The position numbers and the translations under genes were made by a program. The notes under the pieces are model-generated. The model was not told the DNA's origin. It searched no databases and worked only from the letters and a program-made list of their open reading frames with translations. A stretch of 64,000 nt of DNA, from contig NZ_AP025158.1 in the NCBI RefSeq assembly GCF_019974155.1, forward strand, positions 2,046,001 to 2,110,000. The letters are read 5' to 3'. Numbering within the stretch: the first letter of the stretch is position 1; each line of letters begins with the position of its first letter. Shown here piece by piece: positions 7,823-15,637 of the stretch. The stretch is from Thermus thermophilus. GTDB taxonomy: Bacteria; Deinococcota; Deinococci; Deinococcales; Thermaceae.

Positions 7823-8275
7823 ATGCGGGTCCTCGTCCTCTGCACCCACAACTCCGCCCGAAGCCAGATGGCGGAGGCCTGGCTCCGCCACTTCGCCCGG
7901 GAGCTTGGGGTGGACCTCGAGGTCCACTCCGCGGGCACGGAGAAGGCCTTCGTGAAGGAGGAGGCCAAGCGAGTGATGGCCGAGGTGGGGCTGGACCTCT
8001 CGGGCCACTTCTCCAAGACCCTCCTCGAGGTCCCCGACCCCTGGGACTTCGGCCTCGTCCTCACCGTGTGCGACCAGGCCAAGGAGGCCTGCCCCGCCTA
8101 CCCCGCAAGGACCCAAAAGCGCCACGTCTCCTTCCCCGACCCCACGGGGAAACCCCTGGAGGAGTGGCGAAGGGTGCGGGACGCCCTCGGGCGGATGGCC
8201 CGCTTCCTGGTGGAAGCCCTCAAGGAGGGAAGGCTCCCCAGCGACGAGGAGCTGAGGCAAGCGGCCGGGCTTTAG
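7823..8275 (+). CDS. arsC: Arsenate reductase, thioredoxin-coupled (LMW-phosphatase fold)
   Basis: 150 residues. The N-terminal CTHNSARSQMAE loop is the CX5R phosphatase-like active site (Cys7), and two further cysteines near residues 83 and 90 (VCDQAKEACP) form the redox relay typical of thioredoxin-coupled ArsC. The family reduces arsenate to arsenite in the cytoplasm. A characterised T. thermophilus HB27 enzyme has this architecture. No ars efflux gene or ArsR repressor adjoins it. TAGGCT lies 7 nt before the ATG, so a leaderless transcript is likely. The stop overlaps the convergent ubiE stop by 4 nt. Confidence 0.88.
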   Translation: MRVLVLCTHNSARSQMAEAWLRHFARELGVDLEVHSAGTEKAFVKEEAKRVMAEVGLDLSGHFSKTLLEVPDPWDFGLVLTVCDQAKEACPAYPARTQKRHVSFPDPTGKPLEEWRRVRDALGRMARFLVEALKEGRLPSDEELRQAAGL

Positions 8276-8976
8276 GGCTTGTCCCCCACGTGGATGGCCG
8301 CCACCCCGAAGGTGAGGAGCTCGTAGCGCACGGAAAACCCCGCCGCCGCCATCATGGCCTTCAGGGCCTCAGGAGGGGGGAAGGCCTCCACGCTTTCCGG
8401 CAGGTAGCGGTAGGCCCCGAAGTTCCCCGAAAGAAGCCCCCCGAGGAACGGGAGGACCCGCCCGAAGTAGACCCGGTAGACGAGGCCAAAGGCCCCCCGG
8501 GGGGGCGGGGGGAACTCCAGGAGGACGAGCCTCCCCCCGGGGGCCAGGACCCGATAAAGCTCCCTTAGGGCCTTTCCGTAGTCGGCGAAGTTGCGGAAGC
8601 CGAAGGCGATGGTCACCGCGTCAAAGGCCCCGTCGGGGAAGGGGAGGGCGAGGGCGTCCGCCTCGAGGAAGCGAACCCCCACCCCCCTCGCCTCCGCCTT
8701 CCTCCGGGCGATCTCCAGCATGGGCGGGGCGAAGTCCGCCCCCACCACCTCCGCCTCGGGGGCCCTTTCCTTGAGGAGGAGGGCCAGGTCCCCCGTCCCC
8801 GTGGCCAGGTCCAGGATGCGCCTTGGAGCCTTCTCCAGGGCGAGGTCCGCCGCCCGCCTGCGCCAGCGGAGGTCCGCCCCGAAGGAGAGGAGGCGGTTTA
8901 GGAGGTCGTAGCGGGGGGCAATCTCCGAGAACATGCGGCGCACCTTGTCCGCCTTTTCCTCTGGGGAAGCCGCCAC
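8272..8976 (-). CDS. ubiE: Demethylmenaquinone C-methyltransferase (UbiE/MenG)
   Basis: 234 residues, class I SAM methyltransferase. UbiE signatures are clear: the N-terminal VRRMFSEIAPRYDLLNRLLSFG, the SAM motif ILDLATGTGDLALLLK, and FGFRNFADYGKALRELYRVL. It methylates the demethylmenaquinone ring in the last step of menaquinone synthesis, menaquinone being the respiratory quinone of Thermus. The GTG start lies 6 nt after a TAGACT box (8982-8987), suggesting a leaderless mRNA. The gene diverges from the permease gene at 9026. Confidence 0.92.
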   Translation of the reverse strand: MAASPEEKADKVRRMFSEIAPRYDLLNRLLSFGADLRWRRRAADLALEKAPRRILDLATGTGDLALLLKERAPEAEVVGADFAPPMLEIARRKAEARGVGVRFLEADALALPFPDGAFDAVTIAFGFRNFADYGKALRELYRVLAPGGRLVLLEFPPPPRGAFGLVYRVYFGRVLPFLGGLLSGNFGAYRYLPESVEAFPPPEALKAMMAAAGFSVRYELLTFGVAAIHVGDKP

Positions 8977-9025
8977 GAGGGGAGTCTAGCACGAGAGGCC
9001 ACCCCCTTGGGGTAAAATCCTCCGC

Positions 9026-10840
9026 GTGTTGACGGACCGCAAGCGCCTGGGGCTTCTCGTCCTCCTGGGAGGGGGGGGCACCCTCCTCCTCTGGTACCTC
9101 GCCCCCTGGGCCGTGCCCCATAGGGTCTTCGGCGGCGAGGGGGTGCTCCTCAACCCCTTCGGCCACCACCTGCCCCAAGGGAGCCTGCCCCAAGGCTACC
9201 GGGACGCCTGGCTCTACCCCGTCTTCTACCTCTCCCTGGCCTGGCTTGCCCTGAGCCTCCTCCTCCCCTGGACCAAGGCGGGCCCCCAGGGGCTCTACTG
9301 GGCGGGGGCCCTGGGCCTAGGGCTTTTCCTCCTCACCTACCTCCTCTTCCAAGGGAGCGTGGCCCAGGTGAACGCCGGGGCGGAAAGGCCCCTCCTCAGG
9401 CGGTATAGCCTGGGCCTTGGGAGCTACGCCACCTTGGCCTACGGCCTCTACCTCCTCCTCCTCGCCCGGGTCTTTTCCCCGGGGGGGCTCGCCCTTTTGG
9501 TGCGGAGGCGGGGGGTGGTGGTGCCCCTTTTCTCCCTCCTCCTCGCCTCCCTCCTAGGTGGGGCCATCGTGGCCGTGCTCAAGGAAAGCCCCGGGGAGGC
9601 CGCCACCTGGCGGGAGGCCCTTATGCTCAAGCTGGACCTCATCACCTACACCTACCAGCTCCTCTATAGCCCCCTGGTGAGCCCTTCGGGGTTTCTCCAA
9701 AGCCTCCTCCTCGCCACCCCCCTCATCTTCACCGGGCTTTCCGTGGCCCTGGGCTTTAGGGGCGGCCTCTTCAACATCGGGGCCCCGGGGCAGCTCATCC
9801 TGGGGGCCATCGCCGCCATGCTGGTGGGGGTCTACCTCCCGGGCCCGAGGTGGCTCGTCCTGCCCCTGGCCCTCCTCGCCGCCGCCTTGGCCGGGGGGCT
9901 TTGGGGGGCAATCCCGGGCTGGCTCAAGGCCCGCTTCGGGGCCCACGAGGTGATCAACACCATCATGTTCAACTACATCGCCGCAAGCCTCTTCCTCTTC
10001 CTCATCTCCGCCAACGAGTACAAGTTCTTCGGCCAAACCCTCCACCTCCCCTTCAAGTACCCCGGCTACGAGGCCCGGAGCTACGAGGTCCGGCCCGAGG
10101 CCCGCATCCCCCATTGGACCGACCTCGTGGCCCCGGGTGGGGAGCTCTCCTTCGCCCTGCCCCTCGCCCTCCTCCTGGGGGTTTTGGGCTACTTCCTGGT
10201 GCGGAGGAGCCTGGGCCACCGGGTCCTCGCCGCAGGCCTCCTCGGGGCCTTGGGCTACGGGCTTGGGGGGCTTCTTCCCGGGCCCCAGGTGGCCTTCGGC
10301 CCCGACCTCACCTCGGTGCGCCTGAACGGGGCCTTCCTCCTCGCCCTCCTCGCCCTCCTCTTCTTCCACCTCTACGTCTTCCGCCACGTGGGGGGGTATG
10401 AGCTTCGCGCCCTGGGCCTCGCCCCCAAGGCGGCGGAGTACGGGGGGGTGAACCCGGGAAGAAAGGTGGTCTGGACCATGTTCCTGGCGGGGGCCCTGGC
10501 GGGCCTCGCCGCCACCCACTACGTCCTGGGGGGCGGGATTGACGAGTACCGCCTGAAGCAGTCCCTCCCCTACTCCGTGGGCTTTGACGGGATCGCCGTG
10601 GCCCTCATGGGGCAGAACACCCCCCTTGGGGTGGGCCTCGCCGCCTGGCTTTTCGGCATCCTCCTCACCGGGGGGCTCCAGGTGAACCTGCAGCTTGGCA
10701 TCAGCCGGGAGCTGGTGGCGGTGCTCCAGGCCCTCATCGTCCTCTTCATCGCCGCGGGGGGCTTCCTCCCCCGGTACTTCACCGACCCCCTGAGGGCCGC
10801 GGAGGTGGAGCTCAAGGCGGAAAAGGAGGTGAAAGAATGA
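9026..10840 (+). CDS. ABC transporter permease, BPD_transp_2 (nucleoside type)
   Basis: 604 residues with many hydrophobic segments. The part from about residue 225 is a BPD_transp_2 permease, with FRGGLFNIGAPGQLILGAI, the family hallmark. It is larger than usual (about 350 residues): the first 200 residues add several membrane helices (around 10-25, 60-80, 92-110, 135-152, 165-185), and another extension lies near residues 370-470. Related permeases with a BMP-type lipoprotein import nucleosides or riboflavin. The GTG start is 7 nt after TAAAAT (9013-9018). The next permease overlaps by 4 nt. No ATPase or binding protein is in the window. Confidence 0.85.
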   Translation: MLTDRKRLGLLVLLGGGGTLLLWYLAPWAVPHRVFGGEGVLLNPFGHHLPQGSLPQGYRDAWLYPVFYLSLAWLALSLLLPWTKAGPQGLYWAGALGLGLFLLTYLLFQGSVAQVNAGAERPLLRRYSLGLGSYATLAYGLYLLLLARVFSPGGLALLVRRRGVVVPLFSLLLASLLGGAIVAVLKESPGEAATWREALMLKLDLITYTYQLLYSPLVSPSGFLQSLLLATPLIFTGLSVALGFRGGLFNIGAPGQLILGAIAAMLVGVYLPGPRWLVLPLALLAAALAGGLWGAIPGWLKARFGAHEVINTIMFNYIAASLFLFLISANEYKFFGQTLHLPFKYPGYEARSYEVRPEARIPHWTDLVAPGGELSFALPLALLLGVLGYFLVRRSLGHRVLAAGLLGALGYGLGGLLPGPQVAFGPDLTSVRLNGAFLLALLALLFFHLYVFRHVGGYELRALGLAPKAAEYGGVNPGRKVVWTMFLAGALAGLAATHYVLGGGIDEYRLKQSLPYSVGFDGIAVALMGQNTPLGVGLAAWLFGILLTGGLQVNLQLGISRELVAVLQALIVLFIAAGGFLPRYFTDPLRAAEVELKAEKEVKE

Positions 10841-11748
10841 GTCTGGACGCCGCCTTCCTCACCGCGCTTCTCCTCTCTACCCTGCGCCAGACCACGCCCC
10901 TCCTCCTCACCGCCCTCGGGGGGATGTTCTCGGAGAGGAGCGGGGTGACGAACATCGCCCTGGAAGGGATCCTCCTCTTCGGCGCCCTCACGGCGGCGGT
11001 GGTGGTGGAGCGCCTCGAGGCCGCCCTAGGCCCCGGGCCCCATCCCTGGCTCCCCTGGGTGGGGGTGGTGAGCGCCATGGGGGTAGGGGGCCTGGTGGCC
11101 TTCGTCCACGCCCTGGTTTCCATCAAGTACCGCGCGGACCAGATCATCAGCGCCACCGCCATCAACCTCCTGGCCCTGGGGGCCCCAAGCCTCGTCCTCA
11201 CCTACTTCTACGGCAACGCCACGAGCTCCAAGGAGGTGGTAAACCGCCTCCCCCTCCTCTTCGGCCTCTCCCCCGTGGTCTACCTGGCCTTCCTCCTGGT
11301 GCCCTTAAGCTGGTGGGTCCTCTTCAAGACCCCCTTCGGCCTCCGCCTGCGGGCCGTGGGGGAGCACCCCGAGGCCGCGGACACCCTGGGGGTGAACGTC
11401 CACCGCATGCGCTACATCGGGGTGGTCCTCTCCGGGGTTTTGGCGGGGCTTGCGGGGGCCTACCTCTCCATCGGCTTCCTGAACCAGTTCGTGCGGGGCA
11501 TGTCGGCGGGGATGGGCTTCATCGCCCTGGCGGCCATGATCTTCGGCAACTGGCACCCCGCGGGCATCCTCTTCTCCACCCTCCTCTTCGGCCTCGCCTC
11601 GGCCCTCGCCATCCAGCTCCAGGGGAGCGAGATCCTCCCCGCCGTCTTGGTCCAAGCCTTCCCCTACGTGGTCACGGTCCTGGTCCTGGCGGGCTTCATC
11701 GGCCGGAGCCGCCCCCCGGCCGCCGTGGGCAAGCCCTACGAGAAGTAG
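10837..11748 (+). CDS. ABC transporter permease, BPD_transp_2 (second subunit)
   Basis: 303 residues, a compact BPD_transp_2 permease. GGMFSERSGVTNIALEGILLFGA near residue 30 is the paired-subunit counterpart of the FNIGAPGQ signature in the preceding gene, and RAVGEHPEAADTLGVNV is the cytoplasmic coupling loop. The ATG overlaps the previous stop (ATGA). The two proteins should form the heterodimeric channel of a nucleoside-like importer. The 3' end overlaps the convergent small gene at 11736 by 13 nt. Confidence 0.88.
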   Translation: MSLDAAFLTALLLSTLRQTTPLLLTALGGMFSERSGVTNIALEGILLFGALTAAVVVERLEAALGPGPHPWLPWVGVVSAMGVGGLVAFVHALVSIKYRADQIISATAINLLALGAPSLVLTYFYGNATSSKEVVNRLPLLFGLSPVVYLAFLLVPLSWWVLFKTPFGLRLRAVGEHPEAADTLGVNVHRMRYIGVVLSGVLAGLAGAYLSIGFLNQFVRGMSAGMGFIALAAMIFGNWHPAGILFSTLLFGLASALAIQLQGSEILPAVLVQAFPYVVTVLVLAGFIGRSRPPAAVGKPYEK

Positions 11749-11993
11749 GCGCGAAGCCGCCCCAGGCGGTGGGTAAGCCTCAGGCGGCTTCCGTCCCGGA
11801 AGACGAGCTCCACCCCGTTTTCCAGGAGGGCGAAGCCCTGGAGGCGCTCCGCCCCCACCCCTTGGGCGAAGCGGGCGTGGGCGTCCGCCCTGAGGTAGAG
11901 GAAGCCCTCCTCCAGGAAGACCTGGGCCTCGGTCCGCTGGCGGTTGAAGACCAGGCGGCGCACCCTCCTGGCGAAGGCCTCCGCCTCCTTCAC
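11736..11993 (-). CDS. Conserved-looking small protein of unknown function
   Basis: 85 residues, charged, with N-terminal helix KEAEAFARRVRRLVF and then strands around FLEEGFLYLRADAHARFAQG and VELVFRDGSRLRLTHR. I recognise no family. It is believed real because its GTG overlaps the flavin reductase stop by 4 nt (GTGA), codon use matches its neighbours, and the frame is continuous with that operon. It is the last gene of the unit starting at 14782. Confidence 0.6.
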   Translation of the reverse strand: MKEAEAFARRVRRLVFNRQRTEAQVFLEEGFLYLRADAHARFAQGVGAERLQGFALLENGVELVFRDGSRLRLTHRLGRLRAYFS

Positions 11994-12526
11994 GGCGCGA
12001 AGGTCTCCTCGGCGGGGCGCCCGTAGAGGCCCTTGCCGTAGTAGAGGAGGGAAAGGCCAGGCTTAGGCCTTCCCTTCTCGTCCAGGAGGCCTTCCTCCTC
12101 CCAGACCGCCACCACCCGGCCCACGAAGAGGTCGTGGTCGCCGAGGGTGTGGACCTCGAGGAGCTCAAGCTCGTAGGCGGCGTAGGCCCCTTCCAGGATG
12201 GGCACTCCCAGATGGCCCAGGAAGTGGGGGGCCTGGCCCTTGTCCACCTCCCGGCCCGAGCGGCTTCCCAGCCAGTGGACGAGGTCCTTTTGCTCAAAGG
12301 GGTGGAAGCTTGCCGAGAAGCGGCGGGCCTTCAGGAGGAGGCCGTGGGTGAAGCGCTTGGGGCTGATGGAAACCCCGAAGAGGGGCGGGTTGGCGGAGAG
12401 GCCCGTGTTCCACACCGCCGGGCAGAAGTTCACCCTCTCCCCCACCCGCACCCCCACCACGGCGGGGACGCCGGGGTAGTAGTGGTAGAAGGCGGGGAGG
12501 GGGCCTTGGGGGAGGTAGCTCCTCAC
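11990..12526 (-). CDS. Flavin reductase-like FMN-binding protein
   Basis: 178 residues from a GTG at 12526, chosen because it overlaps the preceding stop by 4 nt; the frame is open further upstream, but that part is a shadow of the PSP1 gene. The sequence FYHYYPGVPAVVGVRVGERVNFCPAVWNTGLSANPPLF, which starts near residue 12, is typical of the flavin reductase-like domain (HpaC/DIM6 type). HTLGDHDLFVGRVVAVWEE later carries the FMN-site GDH-D-x-F motif. These proteins bind FMN and often reduce flavins with NAD(P)H. The partner oxygenase, if any, is not nearby. Confidence 0.85.
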   Translation of the reverse strand: MRSYLPQGPLPAFYHYYPGVPAVVGVRVGERVNFCPAVWNTGLSANPPLFGVSISPKRFTHGLLLKARRFSASFHPFEQKDLVHWLGSRSGREVDKGQAPHFLGHLGVPILEGAYAAYELELLEVHTLGDHDLFVGRVVAVWEEEGLLDEKGRPKPGLSLLYYGKGLYGRPAEETFAP

Positions 12527-13290
12527 GCGAGCTCCTCCTTGGAGACCTCGAGGGTCTTCCCGTCCTCCAGGTGGAGCTCCACCGTGCCCTTCAAGGGGTT
12601 CACCTTCTGCACCTTGCCGCAGACCCCCTCCCTCGTGCACACCCGGGCGTTCTTCTTGGGAAGCTCCTTGAGAAGCTCCTGGTAGACGGGGTGCTCGTAG
12701 GTGAGGCAGCAGAGAAGCCTCCCGCAGGGGCCCGAGATCTTCTCGGGGTTTAGGGGAAGCTGCTGGTCCCGGGCGAGCTTGATGGAGACCTGGGCGAAGC
12801 CCTGGAGCCAGGTGGAGCAGCAGGACTCCATGCCGCAGGCCCCCAAGGTCCCCAGGTAGCGGGCCTCCTCCCGGGGGCCTTCGGCCACGAACTCAATCCG
12901 GGCCCCCAGGGCGCGGGCGAGCTCGGGGGCAAAGCGCCTCAGGTTCACCCGCTCCTCGGCGCTGTAGTGGATGACGAGGTGGCGGCCGTCCAGGGTGAAG
13001 TCGCACCCCAGGATCTTGGCCTGCACCCCTTCCTCCCGGAACCGGGCCCGGACGAAGTGGAGGGCCTCCTCCGCCCGGGCGCGAAGCCTCGCCGCCCGGT
13101 CCAGGTCCTCCTTGGAGGCGAGCCGCACCACCTCCCCCGAGGCCGGCCGGTCCACGGGAGGGGTGCGGACCCGGCCCACCTCCAGCCCCCGTCCGGTGCG
13201 GACCACCACGAAGGCGTCCACGGGCGGGGCCTCCCCCCGGAAGCGGACGTAGCGGAGGACGGGGGTACGGAAGCGTACGCCCACGGTCAT
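12523..13290 (-). CDS. ricT: PSP1-domain protein, RicT/YaaT-like
   Basis: 255 residues. The PSP1 domain occupies the N-terminal half (VRFRTPVLRYV through ERVNLRRFAPELARAL). The C-terminal half has a cysteine-rich cluster: C96, C152, C157, C158, C189, C194 and C195, with CGRLLCCLTYEHPVY. In Bacillus the RicT homolog carries such cysteines, binds [4Fe-4S] clusters and controls RNA maturation through RNase Y; that role is by analogy. As in Bacillus, the gene sits beside holB (4-nt overlap), which supports the orthology. Confidence 0.85.
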   Translation of the reverse strand: MTVGVRFRTPVLRYVRFRGEAPPVDAFVVVRTGRGLEVGRVRTPPVDRPASGEVVRLASKEDLDRAARLRARAEEALHFVRARFREEGVQAKILGCDFTLDGRHLVIHYSAEERVNLRRFAPELARALGARIEFVAEGPREEARYLGTLGACGMESCCSTWLQGFAQVSIKLARDQQLPLNPEKISGPCGRLLCCLTYEHPVYQELLKELPKKNARVCTREGVCGKVQKVNPLKGTVELHLEDGKTLEVSKEELA

Positions 13291-14093
13291 GTCCCTAAGT
13301 CTAAGGCCAGCCGGGCGAGGACCAGCTCGGGGCTCACGTACCCCTCCAGGGCCTCCCGCGCCCGCTCCAGGGCGAGAAGGTGTTCCGGGCGCTCCAAGAC
13401 GGCGTGGAGGGCGTGGACCCCCTCCTCCTCGGCCAAAAGCTCCCGAAGCAGGGCGAGGCGCTCCAGGGGCGAGGCCTTCAGGACCCTTTGCGCCCTGGCC
13501 ATGCGGGCCCGGTACCCCTCCGGGTCCTGGAGGGCCCTAAGGAGGCGGCCCGGAGCCCCGGCGGCGTAGCGGAGGAGCTCCGGGTCCTGGGTGAGGGCGC
13601 GCAGGGCCTCCTCGGGCACGGGGGCGAAGGCCACCTCCGTGGCCCGGGAGGCCAGGGTGGGGAGGAGGGTGGCGCGGCTTGGGGCGATGAGGACGATGCG
13701 GGCGTAGGAAGGGGGCTCCTCCAGGAGCTTGAGGAGGGCGTTGGCCGCGGCCTCGGTGAGGAGGTGGGCCGAGTCCAAGATGGCCACCTTCACCCGCTCC
13801 CGGGGGTGGCTGGAGAACCACTCCAAGAGGGGCGCCACCTCCTCCAGCCGCACCTCGGCCCGGCCCCGGAGGTCCCGGGCCTTGGGCCCCACCTCGAGGA
13901 CGTCCGGGTGCTCCCCCAGGGAGGGCGGGGGGAAGCCGCGGTTGAGCCCCCAGGCGTACCAGCGGGCCACGGTGCGCCGCCCCACCCCCTCGGGGCCGGA
14001 GAAGAGCAGGGTCTGGGCGGTGAGGCGGGGAAGGAGGGCGAGAACGGCCTCGTGCCCGATTATTGCCCCAGGGTGAGCCGGGTGTAGAGCCAT
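13287..14093 (-). CDS. holB: DNA polymerase III delta' subunit
   Basis: 268 residues from the ATG at 14093; this start gives the length I recall for the T. thermophilus subunit, and the longer open frame upstream is out-of-frame phosphoesterase sequence. Delta' is the fixed 'stator' of the clamp loader. The AAA+ fold is visible, but the P-loop reads GPEGVGRRT at about residues 33-41, without the Walker lysine, as expected for a subunit that does not hydrolyse ATP. KVAILDSAHLLTEAAANALLKLLEEP is the family's Walker B/SRC-adjacent stretch. It overlaps the upstream phosphoesterase gene by 34 nt and ricT by 4 nt. Confidence 0.92.
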   Translation of the reverse strand: MALHPAHPGAIIGHEAVLALLPRLTAQTLLFSGPEGVGRRTVARWYAWGLNRGFPPPSLGEHPDVLEVGPKARDLRGRAEVRLEEVAPLLEWFSSHPRERVKVAILDSAHLLTEAAANALLKLLEEPPSYARIVLIAPSRATLLPTLASRATEVAFAPVPEEALRALTQDPELLRYAAGAPGRLLRALQDPEGYRARMARAQRVLKASPLERLALLRELLAEEEGVHALHAVLERPEHLLALERAREALEGYVSPELVLARLALDLGT

Positions 14094-14782
14094 GGGGGAA
14101 AGCCCTCCTCCGCAAGGCGGGCGGCCACGCGCTCCAGGTCGTAGGCCACCCGGTAGAAGGCGATCCGGTCCCCCTCCCAAAGGGCGAAGGCCGCCCCCGG
14201 GACCCCGTCCCTGGGCTGGCCCACGGAACCCGGGTTCACCAGGGCCCGCACCGGGGGGGGCAGGACGAGCTCCCCCCCTTCGGGGAAGGCCTGGTAGCGC
14301 ACCCAGGGGCGGGGGCCCTGGAGCTCCAGAAAGGCCCCCGCGAGGTGCGTGTGCCCGTGAAAGGCGAGCCGGGCCCCGCTGCAGCGGAAGGCCTGCCGGG
14401 CGGGGGCCAGGTCGTCCAGGTACTCCCAGGGGTCGCAGGGGCTTCCGTGGACGAGGAGCGCCCCCTCCACCTCCCTCTGCCAGGGCCAGGAGGCGAGGAA
14501 GGCGAGGTTTTCGGGGGAGAGGCGGCGCCTTTGCCACTCCAGGATCTCCAGCACCACGCCCTCCACGGGGAGCCGGTCCAGGGCGAGGAGCCAGGCGTCG
14601 TGGTTCCCCAGAACGCACTCCGCCCCCACCTCCCGGAGCCAGCCGAGCACCCGGTCCCCGTCCGGGTAGTAGCCCACCGCGTCCCCCAGGAAGAGCACCC
14701 GGTCAAAGGGGGGGGCGGCCTGGAGCACCGCCTCCAGGGCGGGCCAGTTCCCGTGGATGTCGGAGAGGACCAGGTGGCGCAC
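14060..14782 (-). CDS. Metallophosphoesterase (YfcE/MJ0936-like)
   Basis: 240 residues. All calcineurin-like metal motifs are present: DIHGN (residues 8-12), FLGDAVGYYPDG, LGNHDAW, VHGSP and FHGHTHLAG. Members bind two divalent metals and hydrolyse phosphodiesters; the natural substrate is unknown. The GTG start is 6 nt after TATTCT (14789-14794), a -10 box that overlaps the opposite-strand box of the gene at 14803. The first gene of a five-gene unit, it overlaps holB by 34 nt, an unusually long overlap that suggests translational coupling. Confidence 0.88.
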   Translation of the reverse strand: MRHLVLSDIHGNWPALEAVLQAAPPFDRVLFLGDAVGYYPDGDRVLGWLREVGAECVLGNHDAWLLALDRLPVEGVVLEILEWQRRRLSPENLAFLASWPWQREVEGALLVHGSPCDPWEYLDDLAPARQAFRCSGARLAFHGHTHLAGAFLELQGPRPWVRYQAFPEGGELVLPPPVRALVNPGSVGQPRDGVPGAAFALWEGDRIAFYRVAYDLERVAARLAEEGFPPWLYTRLTLGQ

Positions 14783-14787
14783 GGGGT

Positions 14788-14794
14788 TAGAATA
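14788..14794. promoter_or_regulatory. Overlapping opposed -10 boxes
   Basis: TAGAAT on the plus strand (14788-14793) and TATTCT on the minus strand (14789-14794) share five bases. The minus start codon is 6 nt away and the plus ATG (14803) is 9 nt away, so two nearly leaderless genes diverge from one melted site. Confidence 0.6.
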
Positions 14795-14802
14795 GCATGG
14801 GC

Positions 14803-15426
14803 ATGGCTTCGGACCTTTTGGAACGCCTGAGCGAGGACCTCGAGGTCCTCTCCCTCCACGCCCGCGCCTACCTGGACGAGTTCGGCACCCTTCTTTGCTA
14901 CCTGGAGGGGGGAAGGGGCGGGGGCACCACCCTCCTCCACGCCCCCTACGCCGAGGCCCTCCCCGTGCTCCAGGCCCTAAACGGCCTCGCCTTCCGGGGC
15001 CGGGTCCTCCTCGCCCTGGACCCCTCCCCCCTCTCCCCCACCCTGGAGGGCCTCCCCCTCACCGGGCCCACCCGCGCCCCCCTGGAGCACCTCCTCCGCC
15101 GCCACCGCCCGGACCGCCTCCTCCTGGCCTTTTACGGGCAAGGCCTGGGTCGGAGCTTTCCCGGGGGGAAGGAGACGGAGGCGGGCTGGCGGCCCCTTAA
15201 GGCCGAGGGCGAGCCCCTCCACCTCCGGGTGCGAAGCCCCACGGGCCTCGTCTACCCTGAGCGCCGGGCCTACCCCGCCTGGGAAAGCCCGCCCCTCCCC
15301 GTGGACCTGCCCGAGGCCGAGGGCCCCTACCTCGGGGGGGTAGGGCGGGCCTTAGGGGTTTCCACCTACGGGGTGGGGCTGGTAGACTTGAAGGCGAGCT
15401 TGGAGGCGCTTTTCCGCCTCTTCTAG
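14803..15426 (+). CDS. Hypothetical protein, family not recognised
   Basis: 207 residues from the second in-frame ATG; an ATG at 14797 is only 3 nt from the -10 box, so the second fits better. The N-terminus is helical (SDLLERLSEDLEVLSLHARAY), followed by FGTLLCYLEGGRGGGTTLLHAPYAEALPVL and a C-terminal YLGGVGRALGVSTYGVGLVDLKAS. The glycine-rich turns suggest an alpha/beta enzyme-like fold, but I cannot assign a function. It is followed by a small membrane protein with its own ribosome-binding site. Confidence 0.55.
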   Translation: MASDLLERLSEDLEVLSLHARAYLDEFGTLLCYLEGGRGGGTTLLHAPYAEALPVLQALNGLAFRGRVLLALDPSPLSPTLEGLPLTGPTRAPLEHLLRRHRPDRLLLAFYGQGLGRSFPGGKETEAGWRPLKAEGEPLHLRVRSPTGLVYPERRAYPAWESPPLPVDLPEAEGPYLGGVGRALGVSTYGVGLVDLKASLEALFRLF

Positions 15427-15436
15427 GGAGGGAAGT

Positions 15437-15637
15437 ATGGTGTACATCGCATTGTTCGCCCTGGGTGCGGCCCTGGTGACCCTCTTCTTCTACCTCATCC
15501 TCAACCCGCGGGTCCTCACCACGGAAGGGGAGACCTTTGACCTCAGGTTCGTCCTCTTTATGCTCATCCTCATCCTCCTGGCCGCGGGCACCGTGGCCCT
15601 GATGCTCCTCATCGGAAAGGCCCACCACCTGCTTTAG
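15437..15637 (+). CDS. Small two-helix membrane protein
   Basis: 66 residues with two hydrophobic segments, at about 3-22 and 38-60, joined by a charged loop (NPRVLTTEGETFDLR). A GGGAGG ribosome-binding site precedes the ATG at good spacing, so it is co-transcribed with the gene at 14803. No family recognised. It might be a small accessory subunit or a membrane-stress peptide; nothing here decides. Its stop overlaps the convergent solute-binding protein gene by 4 nt. Confidence 0.65.
   Translation: MVYIALFALGAALVTLFFYLILNPRVLTTEGETFDLRFVLFMLILILLAAGTVALMLLIGKAHHLL

Noticed and set aside
12527-12640. Longer flavin reductase start at 12640
   Set aside because: The added residues are Gly/Glu-rich shadow of the PSP1 gene. 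The GTG at 12526 makes the usual 4-nt overlap.
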